This document shows, piece after piece, positions 17,116-26,573 of a stretch of DNA of 64,000 nucleotides. The notes under the pieces were generated by a model. It saw nothing but the letters and a program-made list of their open reading frames with translations, was not told the DNA's origin and searched no databases. Location of the stretch: assembly GCF_004353895.1 (NCBI RefSeq), contig NZ_SMOG01000006.1:1-64000 (forward strand), read 5' to 3'. The first letter of the stretch is position 1. Each line of letters begins with the position of its first letter. Source of the stretch: Candidatus Syntrophosphaera thermopropionivorans. GTDB lineage: Bacteria; Cloacimonadota; Cloacimonadia; Cloacimonadales; Cloacimonadaceae. The translations under genes were made by a program, and so were the position numbers.

Positions 17116-18401
17116 CCTTCCCCTTTATAAGATAAAAATCTTGTTTTATATTTATATTCATTTTCAGTATCAACATCAGCCAGACCATTTTTAATCAGAT
17201 GAGCATTTATAAAAGTCTTATTCCATAAGTAAAGATAACAAAGTAAGTTATTATCGTCATCATATTTTAAATTATCAAAGGTTAAAAATACCTTTTGTCC
17301 AAGTGTTTTGTCTTTTAGATACTTAATTGCTTCTTGTTTCTTTTGGGGAAGTTCTTTAATCCCTAATAATCTAATTTTTATTTTATTATTCAGTATTAAA
17401 ATCTCTGGAGAAATTATATCCTCAACGCTATAGTAGTTATCTTTTCTAAAATTAGAATTATCTATCTTTGAACCAAAATTCAGTTTTCTCGGATCTAGCT
17501 TCTTATCAAATTTTATCGGATCCTTGAAAATATAAGGTAATTTACTAATTTCTTGCTCTAAATTAAGATTAGCTTCATTCTGTCTGATAATTTCATAAGA
17601 CTCATCTTGAAAAATAGTCTGTTCATTTAATCCGAGCTTTTCTTGGATTACCGAAAGATAATCTTCATTAATTTCATATCCTATAGAATTCCGGTTTAAA
17701 TTTCTGGCTGCTAAAGAAGTAGTGCCACTTCCTAAAAATGGATCCAGAACAGTATCACCAACAAAACTAAACATTTTAATAAGACGTTTAGGCAATTCTT
17801 CTGGAAACATAGCCAAATGTTTATCTTGCTTTTCACCTGAAAAATTCCAGTGCCCAGCAAAATATTGATTCCATTCTTCCAGGGTTAGTTTTGATTGCTC
17901 CTTAATTTCACGGCTTACAGGAGGAGCTGTTCCATATTTTTTAAAAATTAAGATATACTCATAGTCCAGTTTGATAATTCCATTTCTTGGATAAGGAAAA
18001 GAGCCCATAATTGTTGCTCCACCCGTGGTGTGACAAGTTGTAACTTTTTGCCAGATGATAGCTCCCATATAATCAAAACCATCACTTTCGCAAAATTTTA
18101 TTATTTCAGTTCTGATAGGTATTACTTTATACCGACCATAGTAAACTGAACGAGCAAATTGATCTCCAATATTAATACATAAACGGCACCCATTATGTAA
18201 AACCCTATTACATTCATGCCAGACCAGATTTAGATTATTAATATATTCTTCATAGGTATCGTTAAAACCAATCTGATTATGATTCCCATAATCTTTTAAT
18301 TGCCAGTAAGGAGGTGAAGTTACAATTAGATGAACTGATTCATCATTTAATTCCTTCATCCTTCTGGAATCACCAATGATTATCTTATGTGATGTTTTCA
18401 T
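17112..18401 (-). CDS. DNA (cytosine-N4) methyltransferase with degenerate SNase-like tail
   Basis: Residues 1-258 form a beta-class amino-methyltransferase: catalytic TSPPYW (28-33) first, S-adenosylmethionine motif DPFLGSGTT (220-228) last. TSPPYW indicates N4-cytosine modification, matching M.MjaI/M.MthZI of CTAG systems. The protein continues to 429 residues. From about 333 to 415 the sequence resembles staphylococcal nuclease (RLLGI, LGQKVFLTF, LLCYLYLWNKTFINAHLIKNG). R344 aligns with SNase Arg35, but the positions of Asp40, Thr41, Glu43 and Arg87 are K349, E350, P352 and N385, so cleavage is unlikely and a nucleic-acid-binding role is more plausible. The restriction gene overlaps its stop. 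Confidence 0.8.
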   Translation of the reverse strand: MKTSHKIIIGDSRRMKELNDESVHLIVTSPPYWQLKDYGNHNQIGFNDTYEEYINNLNLVWHECNRVLHNGCRLCINIGDQFARSVYYGRYKVIPIRTEIIKFCESDGFDYMGAIIWQKVTTCHTTGGATIMGSFPYPRNGIIKLDYEYILIFKKYGTAPPVSREIKEQSKLTLEEWNQYFAGHWNFSGEKQDKHLAMFPEELPKRLIKMFSFVGDTVLDPFLGSGTTSLAARNLNRNSIGYEINEDYLSVIQEKLGLNEQTIFQDESYEIIRQNEANLNLEQEISKLPYIFKDPIKFDKKLDPRKLNFGSKIDNSNFRKDNYYSVEDIISPEILILNNKIKIRLLGIKELPQKKQEAIKYLKDKTLGQKVFLTFDNLKYDDDNNLLCYLYLWNKTFINAHLIKNGLADVDTENEYKYKTRFLSYKGEG

Positions 18402-19217
18402 ATCGTCTTTATCTTTATGATATTCGAAAATAATTATTGTAATTTTATATTAAAGAGTAGGATACAATATTGTTTTTTTACACTTTTTGTGCAACCTAAA
18501 AACATTTCTTCATCAGATTTAAATAAATTATATACACTCACTCTCACTCCTTTTTTCCTGATTATTAATAAATTACCTTTTAACTTTCATCATAACAGAT
18601 AAACTTAAAGTAATCCAACTGTCAAGAGAAGATTTTTAAATTTAATCTCTTCCCTCTTAGCAAAAAATAAATCTATGGATTTGCTTTTGTCATTTATAAA
18701 TCACTTAATACCTGAATTTTAATTAATAAAAATAATTATTATACTAAATATAAATAATCTTTAACTATATTGAATTATACTCTATAACTCTCTGATAATC
18801 ATATCATTATCCAGATAAATTGTTTCTTGTCTCCTATCTGTCTCTCTCTTAAGACTTTACGTAATAAAGAGCTAAGGGAGAGGCAGGATGTTTATTAATT
18901 TCAACCAGAGATATTAATAGATTTGAATGAAAGGACAATAATGTGATTTAGTAATATAAAATATATAGCATAATATAAATTCCTATCAATTCTATATATT
19001 TTAGCTGAATAAATAAATCAAAGTAAAGGCTCAGATTAATAAGGTGTATTATAAACAATAAATATAGAACAATATTATTTGTAGAAAGAATTGAATAATA
19101 AAAATTCTTTAATTATTCTTAATATTTTTTAAAAGAATTTAGAGCTTGACATCAAACAATATATAAAAGATAGTGTTTTTATGCATAATACAATGCAATA
19201 AGAATGAGAGGTTTACC
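18402..19217. other. Long AT-rich non-coding region with hairpin repeat
   Basis: I see no credible gene. It holds the second hairpin repeat copy (18838-18886), an imperfect hairpin at about 18624-18660 (AAGAGAAGATT opposite AATCTCTTCCCTCTT), and long A/T runs. A TTGACA box at 19146-19151 followed by TATATAAAAGATAG lies just upstream of the lipoprotein gene and is the probable promoter zone. Confidence 0.6.
18838..18886 (-). repeat. Intergenic hairpin repeat, copy B
   Basis: The left arm CTGTCTCTCTCTTA (18838-18851) pairs with TAAGGGAGAGGCAG (18873-18886) over 14 positions, two being G-T pairs. An inner CTTTA/TAAAG stem continues the hairpin. Read on the minus strand, 18886-18866 is identical over 21 bases to 38058-38078 (copy C), and the loops and outer flanks are also similar. 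The element is therefore a dispersed family, not a chance hairpin. Confidence 0.75.
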
Positions 19218-19838
19218 ATGAAAAAGTTAACATTATGGATTTTACCTGTAATGGCTTTATTGCTTATTACGGGTTGTGATTCCGGAGGTGCTTTTAGGGT
19301 AATAAATCAATCCTCCTATCCTCTTTATGTTAAAGTGGATGAACAAGATGAAGTGACCATTCCAGGTAATTCTAACTATACCTTTGAGATAGAAACCAAG
19401 AAAGAAAGTATTTTTAACCCGGATGTAGAAAAGAAGGTTCCTGTCTGGATGATAGGTGAGACCTATCAGATATATGATGATTATACACAATCTTATACTG
19501 ATTCAACGACTGTAACCATCAAGGTTAATAAGACTATCAATGCTTACATTCAACCCAATCGTGCAAGCATTAAAGTAGTAAATAATAGTGACTTATGGAT
19601 AGCTAAAATAGATATTTATAAGCACAACTTTATTGGTGTTGTAAATCACTATACTATTGACCCTATCGCACCACATAGTTTTAATTTCAAAAATGTAGAT
19701 TATATAACTCCTAATAATAATTTCTACTACTTGGTTCTGATAGAACTTGAAGATGGAACGCGTTATCAATATGGTGGTGAGAATGCAATACTTCAGAAGG
19801 ACCAGCAATTTTTGGTTACCGTAGAAAATCCCCAATAA
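19218..19838 (+). CDS. Lipoprotein of unknown function
   Basis: Starting at the ATG at 19218 (GAGAGG upstream) gives a lipoprotein signal with LITGC, modified cysteine about residue 20. The 206-residue mature part contains two similar beta-rich halves. Each opens with a phrase like RVINQSSYPLYVKVD or KVVNNSDLWIAKIDI, so an internal duplication of a small beta domain is likely. I do not recognise a family. It is followed by the M16 peptidase gene after 23 bases and is probably co-transcribed with it. An upstream in-frame ATG at 19173 would bury the signal sequence and is not preferred. Confidence 0.7.
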   Translation: MKKLTLWILPVMALLLITGCDSGGAFRVINQSSYPLYVKVDEQDEVTIPGNSNYTFEIETKKESIFNPDVEKKVPVWMIGETYQIYDDYTQSYTDSTTVTIKVNKTINAYIQPNRASIKVVNNSDLWIAKIDIYKHNFIGVVNHYTIDPIAPHSFNFKNVDYITPNNNFYYLVLIELEDGTRYQYGGENAILQKDQQFLVTVENPQ

Positions 19839-19861
19839 ATGATAAAGGAATACTATTCTAA

Positions 19862-22693
19862 ATGAACTTGAAGAAATTAATCTTCATAAGTGTGCTATTT
19901 TGTGCACTTTTTACTATCCTCCCAGCACTACCTAATGAACTTTTAGAACAACCTCTACAACAGGATCCTGCAATTCTTTCAGGACAGTTGCCAAACGGTT
20001 TTACTTATTACATACAGCATAATCCCAATCCTTCTCATCTGGCAGAGCTCCGTCTTTATGTTGATGCAGGTTCAGTAGATGAAGATGATGACCAGCGTGG
20101 TTTAGCTCATTTTACTGAACATATGGTTTTTAATGGCACGAAAAATTTTGCTAAATCAGAACTGGTAAATTATCTTTCTTCCATCGGAATGGGATACGCT
20201 AATGGTCTAAATGCTATGACCAGTTATGATTATACGATATATACATTTAAAATCCCCACTGATGATAAAGAAAAATTGAATAAGGGATTGATGATACTAT
20301 CGGATATGGCATATCAGGCTACTTTTGATCCGGAAGAAATTGAAAAGGAACGAGGAGTAATAATTGAAGAATGGCGTATGGGACAAGATGCTGAAAGTAG
20401 AATCAGGGATAAACAAAATTCAGTTATTCTTGCTGGTTCACGCTATGCAGAACGCTCACCAATTGGCACTTTTGAAGTTATTAGTAGTTTCACCCGAGAT
20501 ACTCTATTAAGATTTTATACAGATTGGTATCGTCCCGATTTACAAAAACTTGTTATAGTGGGAGATTTTGACCCGCAGGAAATTTTAGCTCTGGTAACTC
20601 AGTATTTTGGTGTCATTCCGAAACCGGTAAATCCACGACCTAAACAGGAGTTCAAAGTTCCTGAAAACCTCACACCTGTGGCAGTAGTGGCAACTGACCC
20701 AGAATATCCCTATAATATATTGAATGTAATGTGGAAAAAGGAACCCAGTCCAGTCCAAACTTACGGGAGCTATCTAAATTATTTAAAGAACAGTCTGTTT
20801 TACACGATGTTAAATTCCCGTTTAGATGAATTTAGCAAGAGTCCTAATCCACCTTATTCATTTGCCGCGGCTTATGAATATCCTATGCTAAGGACAATGT
20901 CTACCGCAGCAATTATGTCTATGTTTTTGCCTAACAAAGCAGAAACAGCATTAACCACAATGCTTACTGAAGCAGAAAGGGTACAAAGATATGGATTTTT
21001 AGACAGTGAATTTGAAAGAGCTAAATCTCAAATATTAAGAGAACTACAACAAGCTGTAGACCAAAAAGAAACTCGTGAATCCAGTCAGATTGCTTGGGAA
21101 CTGGTTTTTGATTTATCTTATAATGATGTTACTTTAAGTGCTGAGCAAGATTTAGAACTTACGAAATCTTTCTTAACAGAGTTAACTTTACCAGAAATCA
21201 ATGCTATAGTTACTCAACTGATTCAGGAAAAGAATATGTGCATCTCCATTGGTGCTCCAGAGAAAGAAGGTTTAACCTACCCTTCTGAGGAAAGATTACT
21301 GGAAATTGCTCAACATATAAGCACCCAGGAACTTGAAGCCTATGAGGATAAAGCTTTATCCGCTCCCCTTATGTCTCATCTACCCAAACCTGTGAAAATC
21401 AAAAAGGAAAGCTACGATCCTGAAACAGGTATCTATTACTGGCAGTTGAAAAATGGTATAAAAATCTATGCAAAAAAGACAGATTTTAAGAACGATGAAG
21501 TACTGCTTTCTGCCATCAGTCCTGGAGGTTATACTCGCTATAATAAAGAAGATATTCCTGCAGCAGAACTTGTTTCCAGCTATCTAAAAGAAAGTGGATT
21601 TGGTTCTTTTGATGCCGTATCACTTTCTAAGGCAACCGCTGATAAAGTAGTGCGTGTTTCTCTGGATGTGGGTCCCTACACCGAAACCCTGGATGCTTCC
21701 TGCTCACCAAAAGATATGGAACTGATGTTTCAAATGATATATCAATATACCACTAATCCCAGGTTTAATGCCCAGGATTTTCAATCTTTTATCCAGCGTA
21801 CTAAGACCTATTATGAAAACAGGAACTTAGATCCGTTAAATGTCTTTATGGATAAAATTGATAAGGAACTTTATAATAACCATCCCTATCGGGTTAATCT
21901 TGCAGAAGTTGATCTGGATAAGATTGAAATGAGCACGGTAGAACGCATTTTCCGTGACCGCTTTGCCGATTTTTCGGATTTTTCCTTCATAATTGTAGGA
22001 AACTTTGATGAAATACTCATAAAACAATACTGCCAGATTTATCTGGGGAATTTACCCACTAAAAAAAGAAAAGAGCAGATTAAAGATGTAAATATCTATC
22101 CTATAAGCGGACAAAAAGAAGTGCGATTTTCAAAAGGTGCGACTGATCGTGCTTTTGTGTCTCATATCACCAACGGTTCATATAAACCTAACATTGAGAA
22201 CGATGTGCTGATGGATGGTCTGCTATATGTTATGAATGAAAAGTTAAGAGAAAATATAAGAGAAGAAAGAAGTGGTGTCTATTTAATCCAAGCGTGGTCT
22301 GATATGACTCCCTATCCTAAACCTTACTATCTTTTGAATATTGTTATGGCATGTGCACCTGTGAGAGTAGATGAACTTAATAATGCTATTTTTGCCACTT
22401 TAGATAGTTTACAAAGCAATTTTATAGATGAGCGTTATATTATTTCTGCGCGAGAAACACTCAAACAGCAATTTAAACAAAATATAAGGTCTAATAGATA
22501 CTGGATTAATCAATTAAGGACCAATATCTGGCTGGGGAAGCCATTAACAGAATTTACCAATAGACCCCAATATATAGACCGTTTAACCCCAGAAAGTATT
22601 GTCTCTGCTGCAAATAGCTATTTGAGATTCAATGATAATAAGCTAAGTGTGATAATGCTTCCGGAGAATGGAAAGAAAGATTCAAAGAACTAA
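19862..22693 (+). CDS. Periplasmic M16 family zinc peptidase (PqqL-like)
   Basis: A signal peptide (1-22) precedes a two-halved M16 insulinase-like peptidase of 943 residues. The inverted zinc motif HFTEH is at residues 83-87. The downstream glutamates sit in EKERGVIIEE (E163 and E170), as expected for an active N-terminal half. The C-terminal half lacks HxxEH, the usual arrangement for a chamber-forming pair in one chain. Related proteins (PqqL, FCB-group M16) degrade peptides in the periplasm. The preceding lipoprotein may be a partner. Confidence 0.88.
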   Translation: MNLKKLIFISVLFCALFTILPALPNELLEQPLQQDPAILSGQLPNGFTYYIQHNPNPSHLAELRLYVDAGSVDEDDDQRGLAHFTEHMVFNGTKNFAKSELVNYLSSIGMGYANGLNAMTSYDYTIYTFKIPTDDKEKLNKGLMILSDMAYQATFDPEEIEKERGVIIEEWRMGQDAESRIRDKQNSVILAGSRYAERSPIGTFEVISSFTRDTLLRFYTDWYRPDLQKLVIVGDFDPQEILALVTQYFGVIPKPVNPRPKQEFKVPENLTPVAVVATDPEYPYNILNVMWKKEPSPVQTYGSYLNYLKNSLFYTMLNSRLDEFSKSPNPPYSFAAAYEYPMLRTMSTAAIMSMFLPNKAETALTTMLTEAERVQRYGFLDSEFERAKSQILRELQQAVDQKETRESSQIAWELVFDLSYNDVTLSAEQDLELTKSFLTELTLPEINAIVTQLIQEKNMCISIGAPEKEGLTYPSEERLLEIAQHISTQELEAYEDKALSAPLMSHLPKPVKIKKESYDPETGIYYWQLKNGIKIYAKKTDFKNDEVLLSAISPGGYTRYNKEDIPAAELVSSYLKESGFGSFDAVSLSKATADKVVRVSLDVGPYTETLDASCSPKDMELMFQMIYQYTTNPRFNAQDFQSFIQRTKTYYENRNLDPLNVFMDKIDKELYNNHPYRVNLAEVDLDKIEMSTVERIFRDRFADFSDFSFIIVGNFDEILIKQYCQIYLGNLPTKKRKEQIKDVNIYPISGQKEVRFSKGATDRAFVSHITNGSYKPNIENDVLMDGLLYVMNEKLRENIREERSGVYLIQAWSDMTPYPKPYYLLNIVMACAPVRVDELNNAIFATLDSLQSNFIDERYIISARETLKQQFKQNIRSNRYWINQLRTNIWLGKPLTEFTNRPQYIDRLTPESIVSAANSYLRFNDNKLSVIMLPENGKKDSKN

Positions 22694-22773
22694 GAATTAC
22701 AATTAGATAGCTTTTAAATTAGTTCAAATCAATTGACAGTATAGTCCATTCAAGAACTAAGGTTAAAAAAACT

Positions 22774-22801
22774 TTGATTTTAATAGTAAAATAGATATAT
22801 A
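22774..22801 (+). promoter_or_regulatory. Candidate promoter of nifJ
   Basis: TTGATT (22774-22779), a 16-base spacer and TATATA (22796-22801) lie just before the AAGGAG ribosome binding site of nifJ. The transcript leader would be very short. A TTGACA at 22731 is an alternative -35 but lacks a clear -10 box. Confidence 0.3.
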
Positions 22802-22813
22802 AGGAGTTATCTT

Positions 22814-25800
22814 ATGGCTGATGCAAAAAAAGCCACAATGGATGGCAATACTGCTGCGGCACATATCGCTTATGCTTTTGCTGAAGTAGCTGCTATCTAT
22901 CCTATTACCCCTTCTTCTCCCATTGGAGAGCTTGTAGATGCCTGGGCAGCAAGTGGAAAAAAGAATCTCAACGGAACCACAGTAGATGTAATAGAAATGC
23001 AATCTGAAGCTGGAGCTGCAGGAGCAGTTCACGGTGCTCTCTCTGCTGGAGCAGTAACAACCACTTTCACAGCTTCTCAGGGTTTGATGTTGATGATTCC
23101 AAATATGCATAAGATTGCTGGAGAAATGCTTCCCACCGTATTTTATGTAACTGCTCGCTCTCTGGCTGCTCAATCCTTATCCATTTTCGGTGACCATTCT
23201 GATGTGATGAGCGCTCGCAATACTGGTTTTGCTTTCCTGGCATGTAATAGCGTTCAAGAAGTGATGGACCTGGGGTTAGTTGCACAACTTGCCACAATGA
23301 AAACATCTATACCTTTTGTAGTTTTCTTTGATGGATTCCGCACTTCACATGAACTTCAAAAGATAGAAGTGATAGATTATGATACGATAGCTGAATTGAA
23401 TGATCCCAAATTGGTAGAAGCTTTTCGTCAACGTGCACTTAATCCAGACCATCCACGGATAAAAGTAGGTCAAGAAAACCCCGATGTCTATTTCCAGGGT
23501 AGAGAAACCGTGAATGGGCACTATTTAGCTGCTCCTGACATAGTGGCAGAAACAATGAAACAAGTGGGAGATAAAATAGGGCGCTATTATCAACCCTTTG
23601 AATATGTTGGACATCCAGAAGCTGAATATATTACTATCGCAATGGGTAGTGGCTGTGAAACCATAGAAGAAACCATCACCTTTCTGAATAAAGAACGAAA
23701 TATGAAGCTGGGACTGATTAAAGTTCATCTTTATCGTCCTTTCAGTATTGACTATTTCCTGTCAGTTCTCCCTTCCACTGTAAAAGGGATAGCTGTTCTG
23801 GACCGCACTAAAGAACCAGGGTCCATTGGAGAGCCTCTTTATTTAGATGTGGTATCTGCATTAAAGAATCGCTCTGAACTTTATATTATTGGAGGTCGTT
23901 ATGGTTTATCCAGTAAGGAATTTACTCCTCCGATGGTATTGGCTGTCTATAAGCACTTAATGGAAAAGGGATTTCATAGTTTCACTGTAGGTATAGAAGA
24001 TGATTTGACCCATAAAAGTTTGCCTTTTGATGAACCTCTTGACCCCAGTCCAAAGGACACTATTAACTGTAAATTCTGGGGCTTAGGTTCAGATGGCACA
24101 GTTGGTGCTAATAAAAACAGTATAAAAATCATTGGAGACCACACAGACCTTTATGTTCAAGGTTATTTCCAGTATGATTCTAAAAAGAGTGGTGGTATCA
24201 CACGAAGCCATCTTCGTTTTGGTAAATCTCCCATAAAGAGTCAATATCTTGTTTATCAGGAAGATTTTGTTGCCTGCCATAATCCTGCCTTTATTGGTCG
24301 TTTTGACCTTTTAGAAGGAATCAAAGAGAATGGAGTGTTCTTGCTAAATTCTCACTGGAATAGAGAAGAGGTCTTTGAAAACTTGACTCGTAAAATGCAG
24401 GAAGTTATCATCAATCGCAAGATTCAATTCTATAATATAAATGCTTTGCAAATTGCAGAAGATGTGGGATTAGGTGGAAGAATAAACACTGTGATGCAAA
24501 CTGCTTTCTTCCTTATTTCTGGTATTCTGGAAAGAAATGAAGCCATTGCTCTCATCAAGGACTCTATTCGTAAGACCTATGGCAGAAAGGGTGAAGATGT
24601 AGTAAATATGAATCTTCTGGCAGTAGATAGAGTTAATGAAGCACTGGTTAAAATTGATATCCCCGATAGTCTTCCGGAGAAGTTTGCACCTGATAAAAAG
24701 CTTGTTCCTGATGATGCTTCTGACTTTGTAAAGAGAGTGATAGAACCCGTTATGAGAGAAAAAGGTGACCAGATAAAGGTTTCCGATATGCCATTGGATG
24801 GGGTTATTGAAACAGGAACTGCTAAACTGGAAAAAAGAAGAGTTGCACCTTTAGTTCCTCACTGGATTGCAGATAAGTGTATTCAGTGTAATCAGTGTTC
24901 CTTTGTATGTCCTCATGCCGCTATCCGTTCAAAACTTATCAAAGAGGATGATTTAAAAGATGCCCCTGCCTCCTTTAATACCCTTAAGGCTATTGGTGCT
25001 GAAGGTTATCAATACAAGATTCAAGTTTATATTGATGATTGTCAGAGCTGCAAAGTCTGTGTCAATGAATGCCCTAAGGCAGCTTTAGAGATGTCTCCCA
25101 TTGAAGATGAAAGAGCTGCGGGAGAACAAGAAAACTATGAATTCTTTGAAAAACTTCCCTATGACTATACTGGTTCTTTTAAAGAAACCACCGTCAAGGG
25201 CTCACAGTTCAAGCAACCCTTACTGGAATTCTCTGGTGCCTGTGCAGGTTGTGGAGAGACACCTTATGTGAAATTACTCACTCAACTTTTTGGTGATAGA
25301 ATGATTATCGCCAATGCTACAGGTTGTTCTTCCATCTGGGGTGGAACTTTCCCTACAATTCCTTATACCAAGAATCAATCAGGAAAAGGACCTGCATGGG
25401 CAAATTCGCTGTTTGAAGATAACGCAGAATATGGATTTGGTATGCGTCTGGCAGTAAATTCTAATCGTAAGTTATTGCAAATCTACTTAGAGAAACTTTT
25501 AGAAAAAGAGCTAAAACCAGAGCTGAAAGAAGCTATTAACTATGCTTTAGAACACTGGGAAGCAGTAGATAAGCAAGCGAAAGAAAATGCTGCCCTTATT
25601 AAGAAACTACTTCCCGAAGCTTTGAATAGTGCTGAGGGAGATAATAAAGCTCTCTTGCAAAAAGTGATAGAACTTCAGGATAATCTTATAGACCGCTCTA
25701 TCTGGGCAATTGGAGGAGATGGTTGGGCTTATGATATTGGTTATGGCGGTTTAGACCATGTTATGGCATCAAATCGGAATGTAAATATCCTCGTGCTGGA

Positions 25801-26335
25801 TACGGAAGTCTATTCTAATACCGGCGGACAAGCATCAAAATCTACTCCGTTAGGAGCTATTGCTCGCTTTGCAGAAGCTGGCAAGAATACCAATAAAAAA
25901 GACCTGGGTATGATGATGATGACCTATGGCTATGTGTATGTTGCCTCTATTGCTATGGGAGCAAATAAAGTGCAAGCAATAAACGCTATCTTGGAAGCCG
26001 AAGCCTATCCTGGTCCTTCCATAATCATAGCCTATGCTCCTTGCATCAATCATGGTATTGATATGTCTTATTCACAAAAAAGACAGAAAACCGCAGTAGA
26101 TGCAGGTTATTGGTTACTGTATCGCTATAATCCACTTAATGCACTTCAGGGTAAAAATCCTTTAACTCTGGATAGCAGAGAACCAACTTTGAGTGTGAAA
26201 GAGTTTCTGAAAAGTGAAAGACGTTATGCTGCATTAAAAGATATTGCACCCGAACGTTCTGAAATGATACAAAATGAGGCAGAAGAATTCTTCAAAGAGC
26301 GATATCTTCAGTATAAGAAATTAGCTCAGAGTTAA
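22814..26335 (+). CDS. nifJ: Pyruvate:ferredoxin (flavodoxin) oxidoreductase
   Basis: This single-chain enzyme converts pyruvate and CoA to acetyl-CoA and CO2, reducing ferredoxin; it is central to anaerobic fermentative energy metabolism. All domains are fused in 1173 residues: the N-terminal pyrimidine-binding domain with YPITPSSP, the gamma domain (about 420-600) and a two-cluster ferredoxin domain (CIQCNQCSFVCP from C689 and CQSCKVCVNECP from C743). The thiamine-diphosphate domain has CAGCGE and the GGDGWAYDIGYGG motif near 966-978. It is monocistronic, with a strong hairpin terminator after it. Confidence 0.97.
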   Translation: MADAKKATMDGNTAAAHIAYAFAEVAAIYPITPSSPIGELVDAWAASGKKNLNGTTVDVIEMQSEAGAAGAVHGALSAGAVTTTFTASQGLMLMIPNMHKIAGEMLPTVFYVTARSLAAQSLSIFGDHSDVMSARNTGFAFLACNSVQEVMDLGLVAQLATMKTSIPFVVFFDGFRTSHELQKIEVIDYDTIAELNDPKLVEAFRQRALNPDHPRIKVGQENPDVYFQGRETVNGHYLAAPDIVAETMKQVGDKIGRYYQPFEYVGHPEAEYITIAMGSGCETIEETITFLNKERNMKLGLIKVHLYRPFSIDYFLSVLPSTVKGIAVLDRTKEPGSIGEPLYLDVVSALKNRSELYIIGGRYGLSSKEFTPPMVLAVYKHLMEKGFHSFTVGIEDDLTHKSLPFDEPLDPSPKDTINCKFWGLGSDGTVGANKNSIKIIGDHTDLYVQGYFQYDSKKSGGITRSHLRFGKSPIKSQYLVYQEDFVACHNPAFIGRFDLLEGIKENGVFLLNSHWNREEVFENLTRKMQEVIINRKIQFYNINALQIAEDVGLGGRINTVMQTAFFLISGILERNEAIALIKDSIRKTYGRKGEDVVNMNLLAVDRVNEALVKIDIPDSLPEKFAPDKKLVPDDASDFVKRVIEPVMREKGDQIKVSDMPLDGVIETGTAKLEKRRVAPLVPHWIADKCIQCNQCSFVCPHAAIRSKLIKEDDLKDAPASFNTLKAIGAEGYQYKIQVYIDDCQSCKVCVNECPKAALEMSPIEDERAAGEQENYEFFEKLPYDYTGSFKETTVKGSQFKQPLLEFSGACAGCGETPYVKLLTQLFGDRMIIANATGCSSIWGGTFPTIPYTKNQSGKGPAWANSLFEDNAEYGFGMRLAVNSNRKLLQIYLEKLLEKELKPELKEAINYALEHWEAVDKQAKENAALIKKLLPEALNSAEGDNKALLQKVIELQDNLIDRSIWAIGGDGWAYDIGYGGLDHVMASNRNVNILVLDTEVYSNTGGQASKSTPLGAIARFAEAGKNTNKKDLGMMMMTYGYVYVASIAMGANKVQAINAILEAEAYPGPSIIIAYAPCINHGIDMSYSQKRQKTAVDAGYWLLYRYNPLNALQGKNPLTLDSREPTLSVKEFLKSERRYAALKDIAPERSEMIQNEAEEFFKERYLQYKKLAQS

Positions 26336-26373
26336 AACCACATTCTGGAAATAAACTACAATAATAGATAAAT

Positions 26374-26420
26374 AATTAGGGCTTGGCAAGAACAAAGTCA
26401 AGCCCTAATTTGATTATTTA
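26374..26420 (+). terminator. Rho-independent terminator after nifJ
   Basis: AATTAGGGCTTG (26374-26385) and CAAGCCCTAATT (26399-26410) form a perfect 12-bp stem with a 13-base loop, followed by a T-rich stretch (TGATTATTTAT). Confidence 0.8.
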
Positions 26421-26573
26421 TAATAAGATAACATAACCTAAATAATATCTACTGAAGAATAAGGGAAAACAGGACAAGAATCGTATAAACGGGCTAAATT
26501 CTTTTAAATTGACAAGAAAATCAATCTACATTTTTCTTGAATTAAAAATATAATGGGAATACATTAACAAAAA

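Noticed and set aside
16480-18401. Restriction-modification pair as part of a prophage or integrative element
   Set aside because: No integrase, attachment repeat or phage gene flanks it; only long AT-rich gaps and a hairpin repeat lie nearby, which is insufficient.
18417-18602. 61-residue plus-strand open frame upstream of the methyltransferase
   Set aside because: No ribosome binding site, low-complexity AT-rich codons and no recognisable domain; it lies in the non-coding gap.
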